DNA of 64,000 nt, taken from Anopheles merus. Taxonomy: Eukaryota > Arthropoda > Insecta > Diptera > Culicidae. Made by a program: the position numbers and the translations under genes. Positions within the stretch are counted from its first letter, which is position 1. Each line of letters opens with the position of its first letter. This document shows, one piece after another, positions 11,147 to 23,200 of this stretch. Under the pieces are notes generated by a model. That model searched no databases. It was not told the DNA's origin and worked only from the letters and a program-made list of their open reading frames with translations. Location of the stretch: assembly GCF_017562075.2 (NCBI RefSeq), contig NC_054081.1, positions 9,710,713 to 9,774,712 on the forward strand. The letters run 5' to 3'.

Positions 11147-13581
11147 ATGCATCATCTGGAGCGGTGTAGACAGCTGATCAATGGCACCATGGTGAGGCTG
11201 GCGGTGCGCCGGCTCGAGCCCGTGCTGGCGCTCGCGCACCGCACCATCACCAGCGAGTCACCGCACCGGGACGCGCTCTGGCGCGAGCTACAGCGGGTGC
11301 CGCGCGGTACACAGCCCGCCCCGACCCGGCGCCAGCTCCGGCAGCTGCAGGCCGACCAGCGTGCCCTGCTGCGCATGCTGTGCGATGCGGGCTCGATCCC
11401 GGCGTACGTGTTCGCGCGCCATCTGCACACGGCGTGCGGCAACCGGGCGCCGCAGGGAGCGCAGCCGAGCGGCCCGAACCAGAAGCCGCCGGACCGGGAC
11501 GGGACCGACCCGAACCGCAAGAAGGACGACGACGAGGACGACAAGGAGAAGATGATGTCGGTGGTGACAAAGACGCTCATCTGGATGATCACGATCTACC
11601 TGCTGGTCGGCTTCCTGTCGATGGTGCTGCCGTCCCGCAACCGGCCCGAGTCGGCCACGCGCTACGTCAGCTGGCACGAGTTCGTCCACCACATGCTGGC
11701 GGTCGGCGAGGTGAAGGAGGTGGTGGTCCACCCGGACATGGAGATGGTGACGATCATCCTGCACGACGGGGCGATCGTGAAGGGGCGCCGGGTGCAGTCG
11801 AACATCTTCCACATGGCGGTGGCGGACGTGAACAAGTTCGAGGAGAAGCTGCGGTCGGTCGAGCAGCGGCTCGGCGTGACCGACGGCGTGTCGGTGCAGT
11901 TCGAGCGCAGCGGGGACGTGAGCGGCCGCATCCTGTTCACGCTGTTCGCGACCGGCGTGATCATCGCGCTGCTCAGCCGCATCCGGGGCGGCCGCGGCCC
12001 AATCTCGATGGACAGCTTCACGCAGATGGGGCGGGCCAAGTTCACGCTGGTCGACCCGATCGAGTCGGGCGGGCGGGGCGTCTGGTTCCGGGACGTGGCC
12101 GGCCTGCAGGAGGCGAAGCAGGAGGTGATGGAGTTCGTCGACTATCTCAAGTCGCCCGGGCGCTACCAGCGGCTGGGCGCGAAGGTACCAAAGGGCGCCC
12201 TGCTGCTCGGCCCGCCCGGCTGCGGCAAGACGCTGCTCGCAAAGGCGGTCGCGACCGAGGCGCAGGTCCCGTTCCTCAGCATGAACGGCTCGGAGTTTAT
12301 CGAGATGATCGGGGGGCTCGGGGCGGCCCGGGTGCGCGACCTGTTCAAGGAGGCGAAGAAGCGCTCGCCGTGCATCATCTACGTGGACGAGATCGATGCG
12401 ATCGGACGGCAGCGGGAGGGCGGCGGCGGCGGAGGCGTCGGCGGCGGCATGAACTCGGGCGAGTCGGAGCAGACGCTCAACCAGCTGCTGGTCGAGATGG
12501 ACGGCATGGCGAGCAAGGAGGGCGTGCTGATGCTGGCCAGCACCAACCGGGCCGACATCCTCGACAAGGCGCTGCTGCGGCCGGGCCGGTTCGACCGGCA
12601 CATCCTGATCGATCTGCCGAACCTGGCCGAGCGGAAGGAAATCTTCGAGAAGCATCTGTCCGGCATCGCGCTCGAGCATCCGCCGGCCACCTACTCGAGC
12701 CGGCTCGCCACCCTGACGCCCGGCTTCTCCGGCGCGGACATTGCGAACGTGTGCAACGAGGCGGCGCTGCACGCGGCCCGCACCAGCCAGCGGGTCGTGC
12801 GCACCAGCAACCTGGAGTACGCGGTCGAGCGGCTGGTCGGCGGGACGGAGAAGCGGTCGCACGCGCTGTCGCCGACCGAGCGGCGCGTGATTGCGTTCCA
12901 CGAGTCGGGGCACGCGCTCGTCGGCTGGATGCTGCCGAACTCGGACGTCCTGCTCAAGGTGACGATCGTGCCGCGCACCAGCCTGGCGCTCGGGTTCGCC
13001 CAGTACACGCCGAAGGAGCAGAAGCTGTACACGCGCGAGCAGCTGTTCGACAAGATGTGCATGGCGCTCGGGGGCCGGGCGGCCGAAAATCTCACCTTCA
13101 ACCGGATCACCACCGGCGCCCAGAACGATCTCGAGAAGGTGACCAAAATGGCGTACGCACAGGTAAGGATTTTTCAGACCGGTGCGCTTCCGATGCTTTC
13201 TCACGTGCCACTCTCCCCCTTTTGCAGATTAAATACTTCGGCATGAACAGCACGGTCGGGCCGATCGCGTTCGCCGAGGACAGCGACAACAGCCCGTACG
13301 CGGAGAAACCGTACTCGCAGGGGCTCGGCAACCTGATCGACTTCGAGGCGCGCAAGATGATCACCGAGGCGTACGAGCGGACCGAGCAGATACTGCGCGA
13401 CAACGCGGACAAGCTGAACCGGCTGGCCGAGGCGCTGCTCGAGCAGGAAACGCTCAACTACGACCAGGTGGTGGAGCTGATCGGGCCCCCGCAGTACGAC
13501 GATGCCCGGCGCAAGATCGAGCCGGTCGAGTTCGAGGACAGCCTGAAACGGCTCGCCCAGAACGGCACGGAGGAAAAGTAA
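11147..13581 (+). CDS. SPG7: Paraplegin, mitochondrial m-AAA protease subunit
   Basis: This is an ATP-dependent zinc protease of the mitochondrial inner membrane, degrading misfolded membrane proteins and processing matrix proteins. Two coding exons (11147-13162 and 13228-13581, phase 0 intron of 65 bases) give 789 residues. An Arg-rich N-terminus fits a matrix-targeting signal. A charged Lys/Asp linker precedes membrane segment 1 (about 138-162); the inter-membrane-space domain follows, then membrane segment 2 (about 262-280). The AAA core has Walker A GPPGCGKT (355-362), Walker B with DEID (414-417), and RPGRFDR (478-484) with the arginine fingers. The M41 site is HESGH (585-589), with the third zinc ligand Asp in GAQNDL (D661). 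HESGH, FIEMIGGLGAARVR and the C-terminal LIGPPQ match paraplegin rather than AFG3L2. A Gly-rich insertion (about 424-434) follows Walker B. The ATG used follows a likely 5' UTR splice acceptor. Very high GC3 leaves long open frames on other frames and strands, which are shadows. Confidence 0.95.
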
Positions 13582-13708
13582 GGTAGAAGGAAGGGAGCGA
13601 GCGGGGAAGGGGTGTAGTCTATGCGGGATAGCAAAAAAAAAAAAAAAAAAACACACACAACACTGTGTATGGTTGGAAGCCGAAAGCGCGTGGGTATGTT
13701 GCGTTGTA

Positions 13709-13714
13709 AATAAA
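13709..13714 (+). terminator. Candidate polyadenylation signal of paraplegin
   Basis: AATAAA lies 128 bases after the paraplegin stop, in GTTGTAAATAAATTAATG. A GT-rich/variable stretch follows, ahead of the next repeat cluster. Confidence 0.6.
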
Positions 13715-14214
13715 TTAATGATGCCTATTTACGTTCGCAGACAGTTGCACAGTGGCAGGGCAGGGGAACATGCTTTCACCAGCTTTTGCCTAGTCCAATG
13801 AAAGAACTAACGATTTCGATCATAATTCTATTAATTATGATAATATGAAGAAAACACAAGGAATCAAATACGATAATATGAGCGAAAAGAAAGGTCAAGT
13901 GCATTTCGGTAGTCCGGCAACATAAATTCTACCACTTCGACGACGAGCTATGGAAAGGCTGGAAACGAACATCCGCTTATTCGGCAGCAAATAAATAATT
14001 GAAAATTTTTGTAGCATTTTCTAGCGCAAAAAGAAGAGCAATTCAGCAGTTCCCTTTCCTAAGGACGTTCAAATTGACCGTTGGTCAAAGCACCGCTCGT
14101 CTAAGTTGAGAAAAATTGACTGATTAATGTATGAAAATTGACAAACAAATGGAGGAAGTTCTGGACGGTTGCAACAAATTTCGGAACCAGTTTCGAGGAT
14201 CGAAGGTTCAAATC

Positions 14215-14440
14215 GTTCGGAACCGTTAAATTGTATCCGGAGTCGTTCAAAGTCGGAGTTGGCTGGAGTTGTTCGTAGTCGCAGCCATCTGCAGTCGTTC
14301 GGAGTCGGAGTCGTCCAGAGTCGCCCAAAGTCGTCTGGAGTCGTCTAGAGTCATTCGGAGTCGTCTGGAGTCACCCCGAGTCGTCCAGAGTCGACTGGAG
14401 TTGTTAGGAGTCGCAGTCATCCGGAGTCGTAAGGACCCAA
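14215..14440. repeat. Diverged GTCGTCTGGA-type minisatellite
   Basis: About 225 bases of units such as GGAGTCGTC, TCTGGAGTCG and TCCAGAGTCG have a roughly 10-base period. The core is the reverse complement of the GACTCCAGAC unit at 63.7 kb, so the two arrays belong to the same repeat type. No gene is present. Confidence 0.8.
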
Positions 14441-14454
14441 GTGCCACAAATCCA

Positions 14455-14556
14455 CTAAACGACCACTAAACGCCTTCTAAACGCCTCAAATTCTCTACCT
14501 AAACGGAATATAGAAAGACTTCGTTTAGCAGACGGCAAACGACTCATGCATTCTAA
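14455..14556. repeat. Second copy of the CTAAACGACCACTAAACG repeat
   Basis: It shares AACGACCACTAAACG and GTTTAGCAGACGGCAAACG...TGCATTCTAA with 9783-9836, in direct orientation and separated by about 50 extra bases. It may be a small transposon remnant. Confidence 0.5.
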
Positions 14557-15004
14557 AAATAGCAAAAAGCTGGTGGTGCCATCTGTTTGTGGGATACCCA
14601 ACCGTGGAGCTTCCTCGCTTGGAGGAGAGCTTTCTCATTTCCTCTGTACTGTTGTATGGTTTCGCATTGAAGTTATGCATCGCTAGAACTAGAACGGCGA
14701 TACGATTGTTTAAATACTAAACTCCAACGGAAACCACCAGTACTGAAGCAAGTGAGATTTGAGTAATGGTCGTTGGTGTTGATACCCACGTATCTGACCA
14801 CACGACCACTCATATAGATTTTTGCTTGGAAAGTTAGAAGGCTATATAGGTCATTATAAGATGAAACTTGTCGAAACACATTGCAAGAAAAGGATAGCAT
14901 ATAATGATGAGTTGTAATACGCCATCTATTGATCAAACCAATGAAGCTGTGAAGCTTTCATTTTTTTCCTATGGATATTCAATTTTCCAGTCGTTTAAGC
15001 TTAA

Positions 15005-15785
15005 TCTGTGGCGCTTGGGGAGTCATTCAGAGTAGTCCGGAATCGGTTGGAGTCGGAAATTTCCGGAGTTTTTCCAAGTCGACCTTCGAAACAATGGCCT
15101 GTATCAAGGACTGTGTAGGAACGAGGTCAAGTAATATAGAACGATTTGACAAGTAGTCAAAAGTTCGTTACGGGCAGTTTGACATCTAAGAGCCCTTTCC
15201 CATTCAAATTTTAATTGTGATAAAAATGATTAATCGGTCTGGTCATCACAAGAAAATTGTAAATTGGTTATTGAATGTTACACCAAATGCCTCTTTTAAT
15301 AATAATAGTTTAAGGGTTTCATAAGCTCTCTAGGGCTTTCTGCTATCAAATGGCATTCAAGATGGCCAAACCGATTTTGGCTAATACTTGACCTCGTTCC
15401 TATACAGTCCTTGGGTTGTATACGAAGTTTACGCAAAAAGTAAACGACAAAAACACCAGGCAACAAATGCCTGGTCACAAGAACATTGCACCGAACGGCT
15501 CCTGTTGACTCCGACCGACTCCGATCGACTCTAGACAACTTCGAATGACTCAGACTCCTGGCAACTCCGGACAACTCTGGACGACTCTGACTCCTGGTAG
15601 CTCCGGACAACTCAGGTCGACGATGAACGATTACGGAGGACTCTGGACAACTCCGGACGACTCCGGGCAACTTCAGAGACTTCCGGATGACTCCGACTCC
15701 GGGCGGAACTAGTGGTTCGGGTTTTATCGGATTTTAACCGGAGTCTGATCGGAGTGGTGGATGCGCTCCAAAGAGCACATCACTA
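15005..15785. mobile_element. Composite foldback-type element with GACTCC arrays
   Basis: CAAGGACTGTGTAGGAACGA at 15106-15125 is repeated in inverted orientation at about 15385-15414 (TCGTTCCTATACAGTCCTTG). GGAGTCGGA-type repeats flank the left arm and GACTCCGA-type repeats the right arm (15490-15710). The right end GGATGCGCTCC...CATCACTA (ends 15785) resembles the CATCACTA end of the 5366-5881 element. It is followed by TTATAGAC. I could not place the left end, so the limits are approximate. Confidence 0.5.
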
Positions 15786-16059
15786 TTATAGACTACTAAG
15801 ATCTACCTTTGCATTTGATAAATAACGCGATTGCTCGATCTACAATACACCCTCTCAATCGCAGACTCCGATCTTGCTCACCAGTTTCAAGCCATACCTT
15901 GTAAAAAATCTAGGTAATAATTATCAATCGCCTGCACCAACTGCTTCTTGATAATCATTAAACGACTACCTTGTTCAGCATCTGATCGACCATATACACG
16001 CTCGTGTTGAACTTTTCATTGTTCACCTCCAACGTGGTGCTTCGTGATGCTTCAGCCTA

Positions 16060-16560
16060 TGCTCAGCCTGCTCCCGATTGACCAGCGCTGACCCAGCAGT
16101 ATCTCGGCCTGGCACGCGTAGCGATTGAACAGCTGGTGCAGCTCCTCCCAGTCGTCCTTAAGTGCCTTCAGACGCTCGCACAAGACCATGTACTGCGGGT
16201 TCTTGGATGTCAGACCCTCGCCCAAGTTCATCATCTTTTTGTAGTCCTCCGTGAAATTGTCGATCTTCTTATGAATGGACTTATACACTTCTTGCTTCGA
16301 GGTGGGCGCATCCTTCGATACCACGTCCGTCTGCGTCTTGGTCAGCCACGACTGGACATCATAGTAGCCGAATGATTCAGCCGAGAAGTTCTCTCTGGCG
16401 TGTTGTTCAACAGGATACTCCTTCTTCCCTCTACTTGCTTGCGTATATTTACGGTTCGTTCAACTTCTCTTTATCACGAGCAAACACGATATTTTTCAAA
16501 TTCTTCGCCAGTTTCAAGCGGACACCGATGTCAACGTTCAACGAAGCACTGCCACGAGCT
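16060..16560 (-). pseudogene. Broken spectrin-repeat gene fragment
   Basis: Read on the minus strand, a frame runs from about 16556 (SLNVDIGVRLKLAKNLKNIV) to a stop near 16455. After a one-base shift, a second frame continues through FGYYDVQSWLTKTQTDVV, KQEVYKSIHKKIDNFTEDYK and CERLKALKDDWEELHQLFNR to about 16075. Heptad-like helices with the W...L..W spacing are those of a spectrin repeat, of the sort found in nesprin/Msp300 or related giant cytoskeletal proteins. There is no start codon and no splice context, and the frame is broken, so I call it a pseudogene fragment. It lies directly downstream, on the same strand, of a copia-type Gag remnant. The parent gene is not visible in this window. 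Confidence 0.5.
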
Positions 16561-16564
16561 TAAC

Positions 16565-16936
16565 TCATAAGTTATTTGAGATTCGGGATGATTTTCCAAT
16601 GCACTCATCAAGGGACCATCTGCCTTCCCGAGGATTTCTTGGCGATTTTTTTTTTTTTTCGATAACTTCCCATATTTCCTTCACCGTGGTCTTCTCTTGT
16701 ATAAATCCCAAGTACTCAACCGAGATGAAACTCACCAGCAGTGTCTTAGCCCTGGCGTCCATTTCCTCGAACTTGGCCACTTCACTAGCCTCTGCTGGCA
16801 CATCCTTTACCACTGCGTCTCCCATCTTCGAGGCTTTCAGATATACTTCCACGCGAAACTTCCAGATAGCGTAGCCTGTTCCGGAAAACTGCATGATTCT
16901 GTTAACCGCCAATTCTTTCTGCTTGTCTGGGCTCAT
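16565..16936 (-). pseudogene. Ty1/copia-type Gag remnant
   Basis: An open frame of 123 codons starts at the ATG at 16936-16934. QFSGTGYAIWKFRVEVYLKA, then AKTLLVSFISVEYLGFIQEK and VKEIWEVIEK, match the N-terminal copia Gag (UBN2/DUF4219) pattern: F.G..Y..W...M...L, then A...I...L...L..I....TA...W..L. After VIEK the sequence enters a poly-T/poly-Lys run and loses similarity, probably a frameshift. No protease, integrase or reverse transcriptase is present. AT-rich DNA with TTATAGACTTCTGAGATCT (from 16997) to its right resembles TTATAGACTACTAAGATCT (from 15786) to its left, in direct orientation. These could be short LTR remnants. Confidence 0.6.
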
Positions 16937-17741
16937 AACTTAGTGAGATCTGTTCTTACTGGTGGTTTTATTACAAATAACTATTACATTATTCTGTTAT
17001 AGACTTCTGAGATCTATCTTTGCATTCAATCAGGATTGTTAAATCAGAATCATAGTGAGCCAGTATTAAGGAATGTCAACGCATAAAAATTTGATATAAT
17101 GTTCACTAGCTCCGTGGATTGTGCGCCACTCCCTTCTCAAAATGTTTGTAGCGTTAATGGAACTTCCCAGCATACCGTCAACAAAAGAGATTCTGGAAGA
17201 TTCGGAATCATTCCGAACGGTTTCGGCCTAGCTAGCGGTTCCACTTCTCCAGAGTCGGAACCGTAAACAAACTAGCCGGAACCGTGGGTGCGCTCCCGGT
17301 GAACCCATCTCTACCCAGTACAGTGTGCTATGTTCACAAACCTGTCAGAAACATCCGATGACGATGCTATACGGCGGATGGCAGCCGGCAACACAACCGA
17401 ATTCAAACACTGCGTCTATCGTTGTACTTCCGCTGGCGTTGATTTTCAGCGATTGAAGCTTTTTTACGATGAACAAAATAGATTCATGTTCGATGGAAGA
17501 AAGGTTTTCCGTAAGCATGTGCTGCTCCTGCATGAGCATCCCCGACTGGATTAAGGGAAGGGAAAGAGATGGCATAAGAAACGGCCAGTACCTTTTGTGC
17601 AACACGAAACAGGAAAGATTTGTTCGAATTTTCTATTTTATTTGATTCTAATATTTCGGATTGTTTTTGCATGGAATTAAGCAAATATTAAAGCAAAAAA
17701 CAATAAATGTTTGCAATACCTTTAATCACAACCGACAGGAG

Positions 17742-17743
17742 AT

Positions 17744-17794
<51 letters not shown>

Positions 17795-17803
17795 GAGAGA
17801 GAG
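17742..17803. repeat. (GA)n microsatellite
   Basis: About 60 bases of GA with two single-base interruptions, upstream of the Khc transcription unit. Confidence 0.85.
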
Positions 17804-17939
17804 CGATGGCGTAAACAGCGACATGCCGGGTGTGTTCTATAAACGTAAAAATAAACAACAAAAACCATAATAAATGGCAATACAAAATGCCTTTCCACAA
17901 AAAGCAACTTTCATTGTTCAATAATGATCAAAAGCTGAA

Positions 17940-20227
17940 GCAACAAAAAACAAAAATACGCACGTGGAACGTCGAACCGTTCGTTCGAGCGCTCGATCCG
18001 CGGCTGTCAACGCGCCGTCAGCCAAAGCTGTCAAACGACGCGACCGCACCAGGGCCGCATTATCCGTGCCAGCACAGTCGAGTCGGGGACACACGCACAC
18101 TGCGCAGTGTGTGCTCGGGGAGATCGCGTACGGCAACGGGAAACCACGAATGCACAGCGAAGAGTAGTTTTCTTTTTGTTTCTTCCCTTCCTCTCTCTCT
18201 CCCCCCACCCCACCACTCCACGCCGTCGCAAAACTGTAGTGTGCGGTGCGAAAAACCGTCGTCCGTGGTAAGCTGTCCCATCCCAGCCCTTCCCGGCGGT
18301 TGTGAAAAATTGAAGAACAAATATCGAACAAGAGAAAAACTCTCCTCGTCGCCCTCCCCGTAACGGTGCCACACACTGACCCGCTACGGATAGCGCCATT
18401 GTGTGGGTGTGCGTGACAAAGCAGCCGGAGGCAGCGGAAACAGAGGCGAACTGTGTGTGTGTGTGTGTGTGTGTGAGGCGGCGGCTCGTGTGTGTTTTTT
18501 TTTTCCTGTGGCAAATTTCGGAGCTTTTCCCGAAACAAATTCGAACCATACTTCTTTTCAGCGCGTTGTGTGGAAAAANNNNNNNNNNNNNNNNNNNNNN
18601 NNNNNNNNNNNNNNNNNNNNNNNNNNNNNNNNNNNNNNNNNNNNNNNNNNNNNNNNNNNNNNNNNNNNNNNNNNNNNNAGAAAAAAAAGATAATGAAAGA
18701 GAAAAAGAAAGAGAGAGAAAGAAAGAGAAAAAAGAGTGAAAGAGAGAGAGAAAAGCTTTCGGGAAAGTTCCTTTTTTGGGATGTCAAAAAGATGTTTGTA
18801 TCCTCCTTTCCTTTCCTTTCCTTTCCTTTTTCCTCTCGAATAATTGAAGGTCAGTCACCTGTTTTGGGTGTGTGTGTTTTCTACCCTTAACGTGATGTTG
18901 CATTCAAGCTGGAAAGTGTCTCTTACAAGCAGCAAGTACATTTGGACCCCGAAAATTGGCTTCAAGGATGCATTACCACTTGAATCCTTATCAGAGTTTT
19001 ACATGTCATCGCGGACCCATTTGTTTCGCGGTCGAATGTCAATTCAGCGCACATTGCTTCGCTCAATTCAATCCCGAGCGTCGCTGGAACGCATTTGGAA
19101 CTCATATTTACCACCACCGCGTGTGCCTTTCTTCAATTCGAACAAGCTTTGGGACACTGTCTACGAGAAAAGCCACCCATGCACCCATTCAAACGAACTC
19201 CACTCGACTTGGAACCTTTAGAACATCCATTTTCCACTCATCGCATGACGCACCAAAACACCGCACACAGAAAATGGCAATCGATTTTCCCTCGTGCCGA
19301 TCGCGCGCGCTCTCCGGCGCTTTTATTTTTCTCCTCTCCTCGTGCTCATCACACACACGCACACGTTTGTGTCTGTGTGTATGCGTGTATGTGTGTGTTG
19401 TTGCTGCTTTCTCGGCTGTCGGCGGAGTTTCTCGGGTTTCCGTTGCGCCGTCGTCATCGTCGTCGTCGGTTTTCACGAGCCAGCAGGCAGCAGCAGCAGC
19501 AGCTTGTCCCTCCAGTTCGCTATGTAGTGTGGTTCGGTTCACACGAAACCAGCACGGACCGCACGGGTGGTTTGTGCGTGTGTGTGTGTTGTTTGTTCCA
19601 TTCCTCATACCCCCGTTTCGATCCCTTCCACCGCCCATACAGGTGCACAGCAGGTGGACAGAGACTTGGTGGACGGAAGCCCAGAGACATTTTCCGGGCA
19701 AAACAGATTAAAGCAAATCGTGCGTGTGTGTGTGTGCCACACAAACAATAGGAAGCGCCATTAGAAGAAAAAATTGAAGAGTGAAAAAAAAACGGCTCCA
19801 AAGAAGTAATTGCAGCAACAAGAAGAAGAAGAAGAAGCAGTGTGTTTGTGTTTTTTTGTATGTGAGTGTGTGCGGGTTTTCCGCCGCTGCGGACGATTCT
19901 AGCGAAAAGCTCTCGGGAAAAGCCCCCCAACAACAACAGTGAAAGGAAATCGTCTGTGCACGTGTCTGTGTGTGTGTAAAGTGTCCTAAATATAGCCGCG
20001 CACTGTGTGTGTGTGTGCGCGCGCGTGCGAACCTCTGTGTGTATGTGCGCGTTGAGGAGACGCAGCCCCGACCTCCACAACAACGACCTCCGCGCCCACC
20101 CACCCAGCGCGAGCGAACGGAGGGCAACAACACTGCTAAGCGGCCAACACACTCCCCGCTCCTGCCCCTTCTACCCTTTCCAGTAGCGTACACACGGACA
20201 CACGTGTAGACGGCAACAGCAGTCAGG
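17940..20227 (+). promoter_or_regulatory. Khc promoter and 5' leader region
   Basis: This region precedes the Khc ATG and contains CpG-rich DNA (17965-18130), many GT/CA runs and an assembly gap. No long coding frame has real protein character. The immediate 5' leader (about 19650-20227) is GC- and GTGT-rich with no strong TATA box. The ATG context is CAGGATGTC. The transcription start and any leader intron cannot be set from sequence. Confidence 0.4.
18579..18678. other. Assembly gap (100 N)
   Basis: Exactly 100 N bases with purine-rich low-complexity DNA (GAAAGAGA) on the right flank. The round number indicates a gap of unknown size. It lies in the Khc 5' region. Confidence 0.99.
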
Positions 20228-23200
20228 ATGTCGGGCGTGCGGGAAATACCGGCGGAGGACAGCATCAAGGTGGTGTGCCGCTTCCGCCCGCTCAACGACA
20301 GCGAGGAGCTCGCGGGCTCCAAGTTCGTCGTCAAGTTCCCGTCCGGGCCGGAGGAAAACTGTCTCTCGATCGGGGTAAGTAGGAGGAAAGGAGGGCAAAG
20401 GGAAAAAGGGGGGATGACCTTCGGGAGGGAAATTTGGGAAGGTTGTGTGTCTGTGTGTGTGTGTGTGTCTTTGTCACTTGTTTTCGTATTACGCAACCAC
20501 AAGAACGGGGAAAGCTTTTCCTTTACGGATGTTAAGTCCATGCCGTGTGGTACGGGAAAAGCTTTACTAGTGAAGGGAAATGTGCAAAGCAGCCCCGGCC
20601 GCCCGAAAGGGCTGCCAAAACAAAGCCCACAAAGCCTCAAAATGGCGGAACGTGCGCGAACATGAGCCAAACGGAAATAAAATGTGTGTGTCCAAAAAAA
20701 CGGGAAAAATCAGCTGTAATAACATCCTCCGATGTGTTTGCCTTTTTTCCTCCTGCCCAAATCTTTCTATGTTTGATTTTTTCATTGTTTTATCGCTCAG
20801 CTATATTATCTCGCTCTCGCTATCTCTCTCTCTTTCATTTGGGTTTTTGGAGGAAAAAGAAAACCCCCATACATGCCCCCCATGCAACAGAATGTTTGTG
20901 CAGTACGCGCAGGCCTCAACGACAGTCATTGCCATTGCTTTATGGTTTTTCTTTTTTGTTGTGAGGGTCGGAATGGAAAAAAATTGAAGAATGGAAAGCT
21001 TTTCCGATTTGCCACCTTTGCGGTGCATTAGGTAATTTCCCAGAATGTCTTTTGCAAATCCAAATGAGATTTCTCGATTTCTGTTTGCTGATGGAGTCAT
21101 CATGTTTCCGGCCATTCCGTTCACGTTCCTGCATGCCTAAATGCTCGGAGGGAGTTTGGCAAACAAAAAACAAAAAAACGTTTGCGACCTTGAAAATTTG
21201 GTCAAGCAACTCTGCAAGTTTTGGCCCTATTTGGTACACATGCGCACGGGGACACGGGATGCAGTTTTTTTGGTTTTGGAAGAGATATTAGACATTTAAA
21301 TACTGCTACAATTCGTGCAAAATATTGCAAAAAAAGGGACAACCATTCTGAATCAAGGACAAACTGTGTGTATGTTTTTTTTTAAGTTTTAATTTAGAAT
21401 GCTATTTTATTTATTTTTTATTATTACTTGGCTTAGTAGTGGCAGCGCAAGGCAAGCAAGCAAAAGAGACAAGGCAAAGCTTCAACAATCAATCCGGAGA
21501 GGGAAAATCAATTTTCTCCTCCCCATTTTCCTCGGCTGCAGCAGGCAGTGGGTGTGCTTTCTCCATCCTCCCGCGGCCGCAATCAACCACAACAACACAG
21601 CAGCACACGCCCCTGCCTGCCCATCGATCAACCACCTTCCTCGACTAGCGTGTTGTGTGATGTGTCCACCAAAGAGAGAGAGAGTACCACCATTCAACCG
21701 TGTGGAACCGAACCCAATAATAATAATAATAATTGCCCTGCTCTGCTTGCTGCCTCTGCCCCATTGCTGCTGCTACTCTAACTGCTGCTGATGGTACACC
21801 GTTTTGTTCGCTTCACGAGACACAAAAACACACCTTTTTTCTGCACTGGATTTTCCTTACCTCTCTATTGATTGTAGTATTACGGGGTTTCATCAGTTTG
21901 GGTGTGCATTTTGTTATATATTACCGTGTTTTTTCAACCCCCACACATATACACATATATACTCTCTGTGGAGAGAGAGAGAGACCCGGGGACACAATTG
22001 ATTTTTTTCTATTCAATCACTTTTAAATAATCGATAAGTATGTATGGGCGGAAAAACATTTCGAAATCAAACTGCATGAACAAACACACATTGCTTTAAA
22101 CTCAAAGCGAGATTCTAACTCGAGTCGCTGCTTGCATCACACCCACAAAGTGCGGCGCGTGCCGCTACCACTTCCACCACGGAGGCGCACCGTGATCGAG
22201 CGCGCTTAAAGGCGTATAGGTTCGCTTGCGTATAAAGATGCTTTTTTTTTGTTAAATCGTTATTAATTAAATTCCAGCGCAACGCATCGCATGTTTACAG
22301 TGTTTTCCATGAGTTCTCATAGTTGTGGGACACTTCCTGGGCTCTTTCTTAGAAGAAATGAACTTCATATGATGAAAATTAGACTTTTTGTACAGGCTCC
22401 TTGAAAATTCCTATTGGATTTGTTCCACAAGGGTGCTATAGAGTCCATTTCCCATTACATTTAGTTCATTTCAATCAAGAAGGAGGCAACAAAGTGTCCT
22501 ACTGCTATGAGAACTCCTAGAAAACCCTGTAAACTTACGATTCATCAATACCAGAACATGCGTGTTTGCTTGTGTGTAGGTGTATGTGTTGATTTAATGT
22601 TTTTTGCTCTCATTTACCACACCCTTCCCACACACAAGCACACAGCGCGCGCTTGCGAATGAGTCACCAGAGTAAACAATTACCCCATCGGCGCACAGCA
22701 AACCCCCACTCGCCTTCTAATAGTGTTTGTGTGTATGTATGTGTGTTTCCTTTTTGTTGTTGTTGTTGCTGGTTCCTGGCCCTAGCGGTCATGCGTTGGC
22801 GTGCATTTAATGGCCGGCAGCGTGCGGCCACCATCTTCGTCATCATCATATGCGAAAGCTCGGCTTGCTGCTTCTTGTACCGTTGTGCGCCTGCAGCACG
22901 GCACGGCACACAGCCTTTCTTCTCGCTTCCCACTCGCCGCTCCTTCTCGCCTACACCGTATATACTGTGATGTGTGTAGTGGGACACGGTAAGGTGGTGT
23001 TGTACTGCGGCACGTTGCCATTGCCAGCGTTGGCTCTCCAGTGTACAGGATGCCCACATTTGGTGGAGTTTTTGGAGCGGTGTGCAGCAAGAAAAGACAC
23101 AACAGCAACCCTTTGCCGATGCCGATCAACCCTCCTGCTCGTGCGGTACTGACTGGCCGTTTCTTGACACCTCGTTTATCAGCGCATCAGCCATAAGAAG

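Noticed and set aside
11380..13162. Long +1-shifted frame over paraplegin exon 1 that joins the true exon 2 frame
   Set aside because: Its translation is an Arg/Gly/Ala-rich shadow. The real exon 1 frame joins exon 2 in phase 0 after removing the 13163-13227 intron.
11288..13204. A 638-codon open frame antisense to paraplegin
   Set aside because: Extreme G/C at third positions in the paraplegin exon removes stop codons from the opposite strand. The translation is Arg/His/Leu/Gln-rich with no domain, and the sense strand has a full set of catalytic motifs.
17330..17554. Small plus-strand frame of 74 codons (MFTNLSETSDDDAIRRMAAG...)
   Set aside because: The composition is more protein-like than its neighbours and it could be a decayed fragment, but I recognise no family and see no splice or promoter context.
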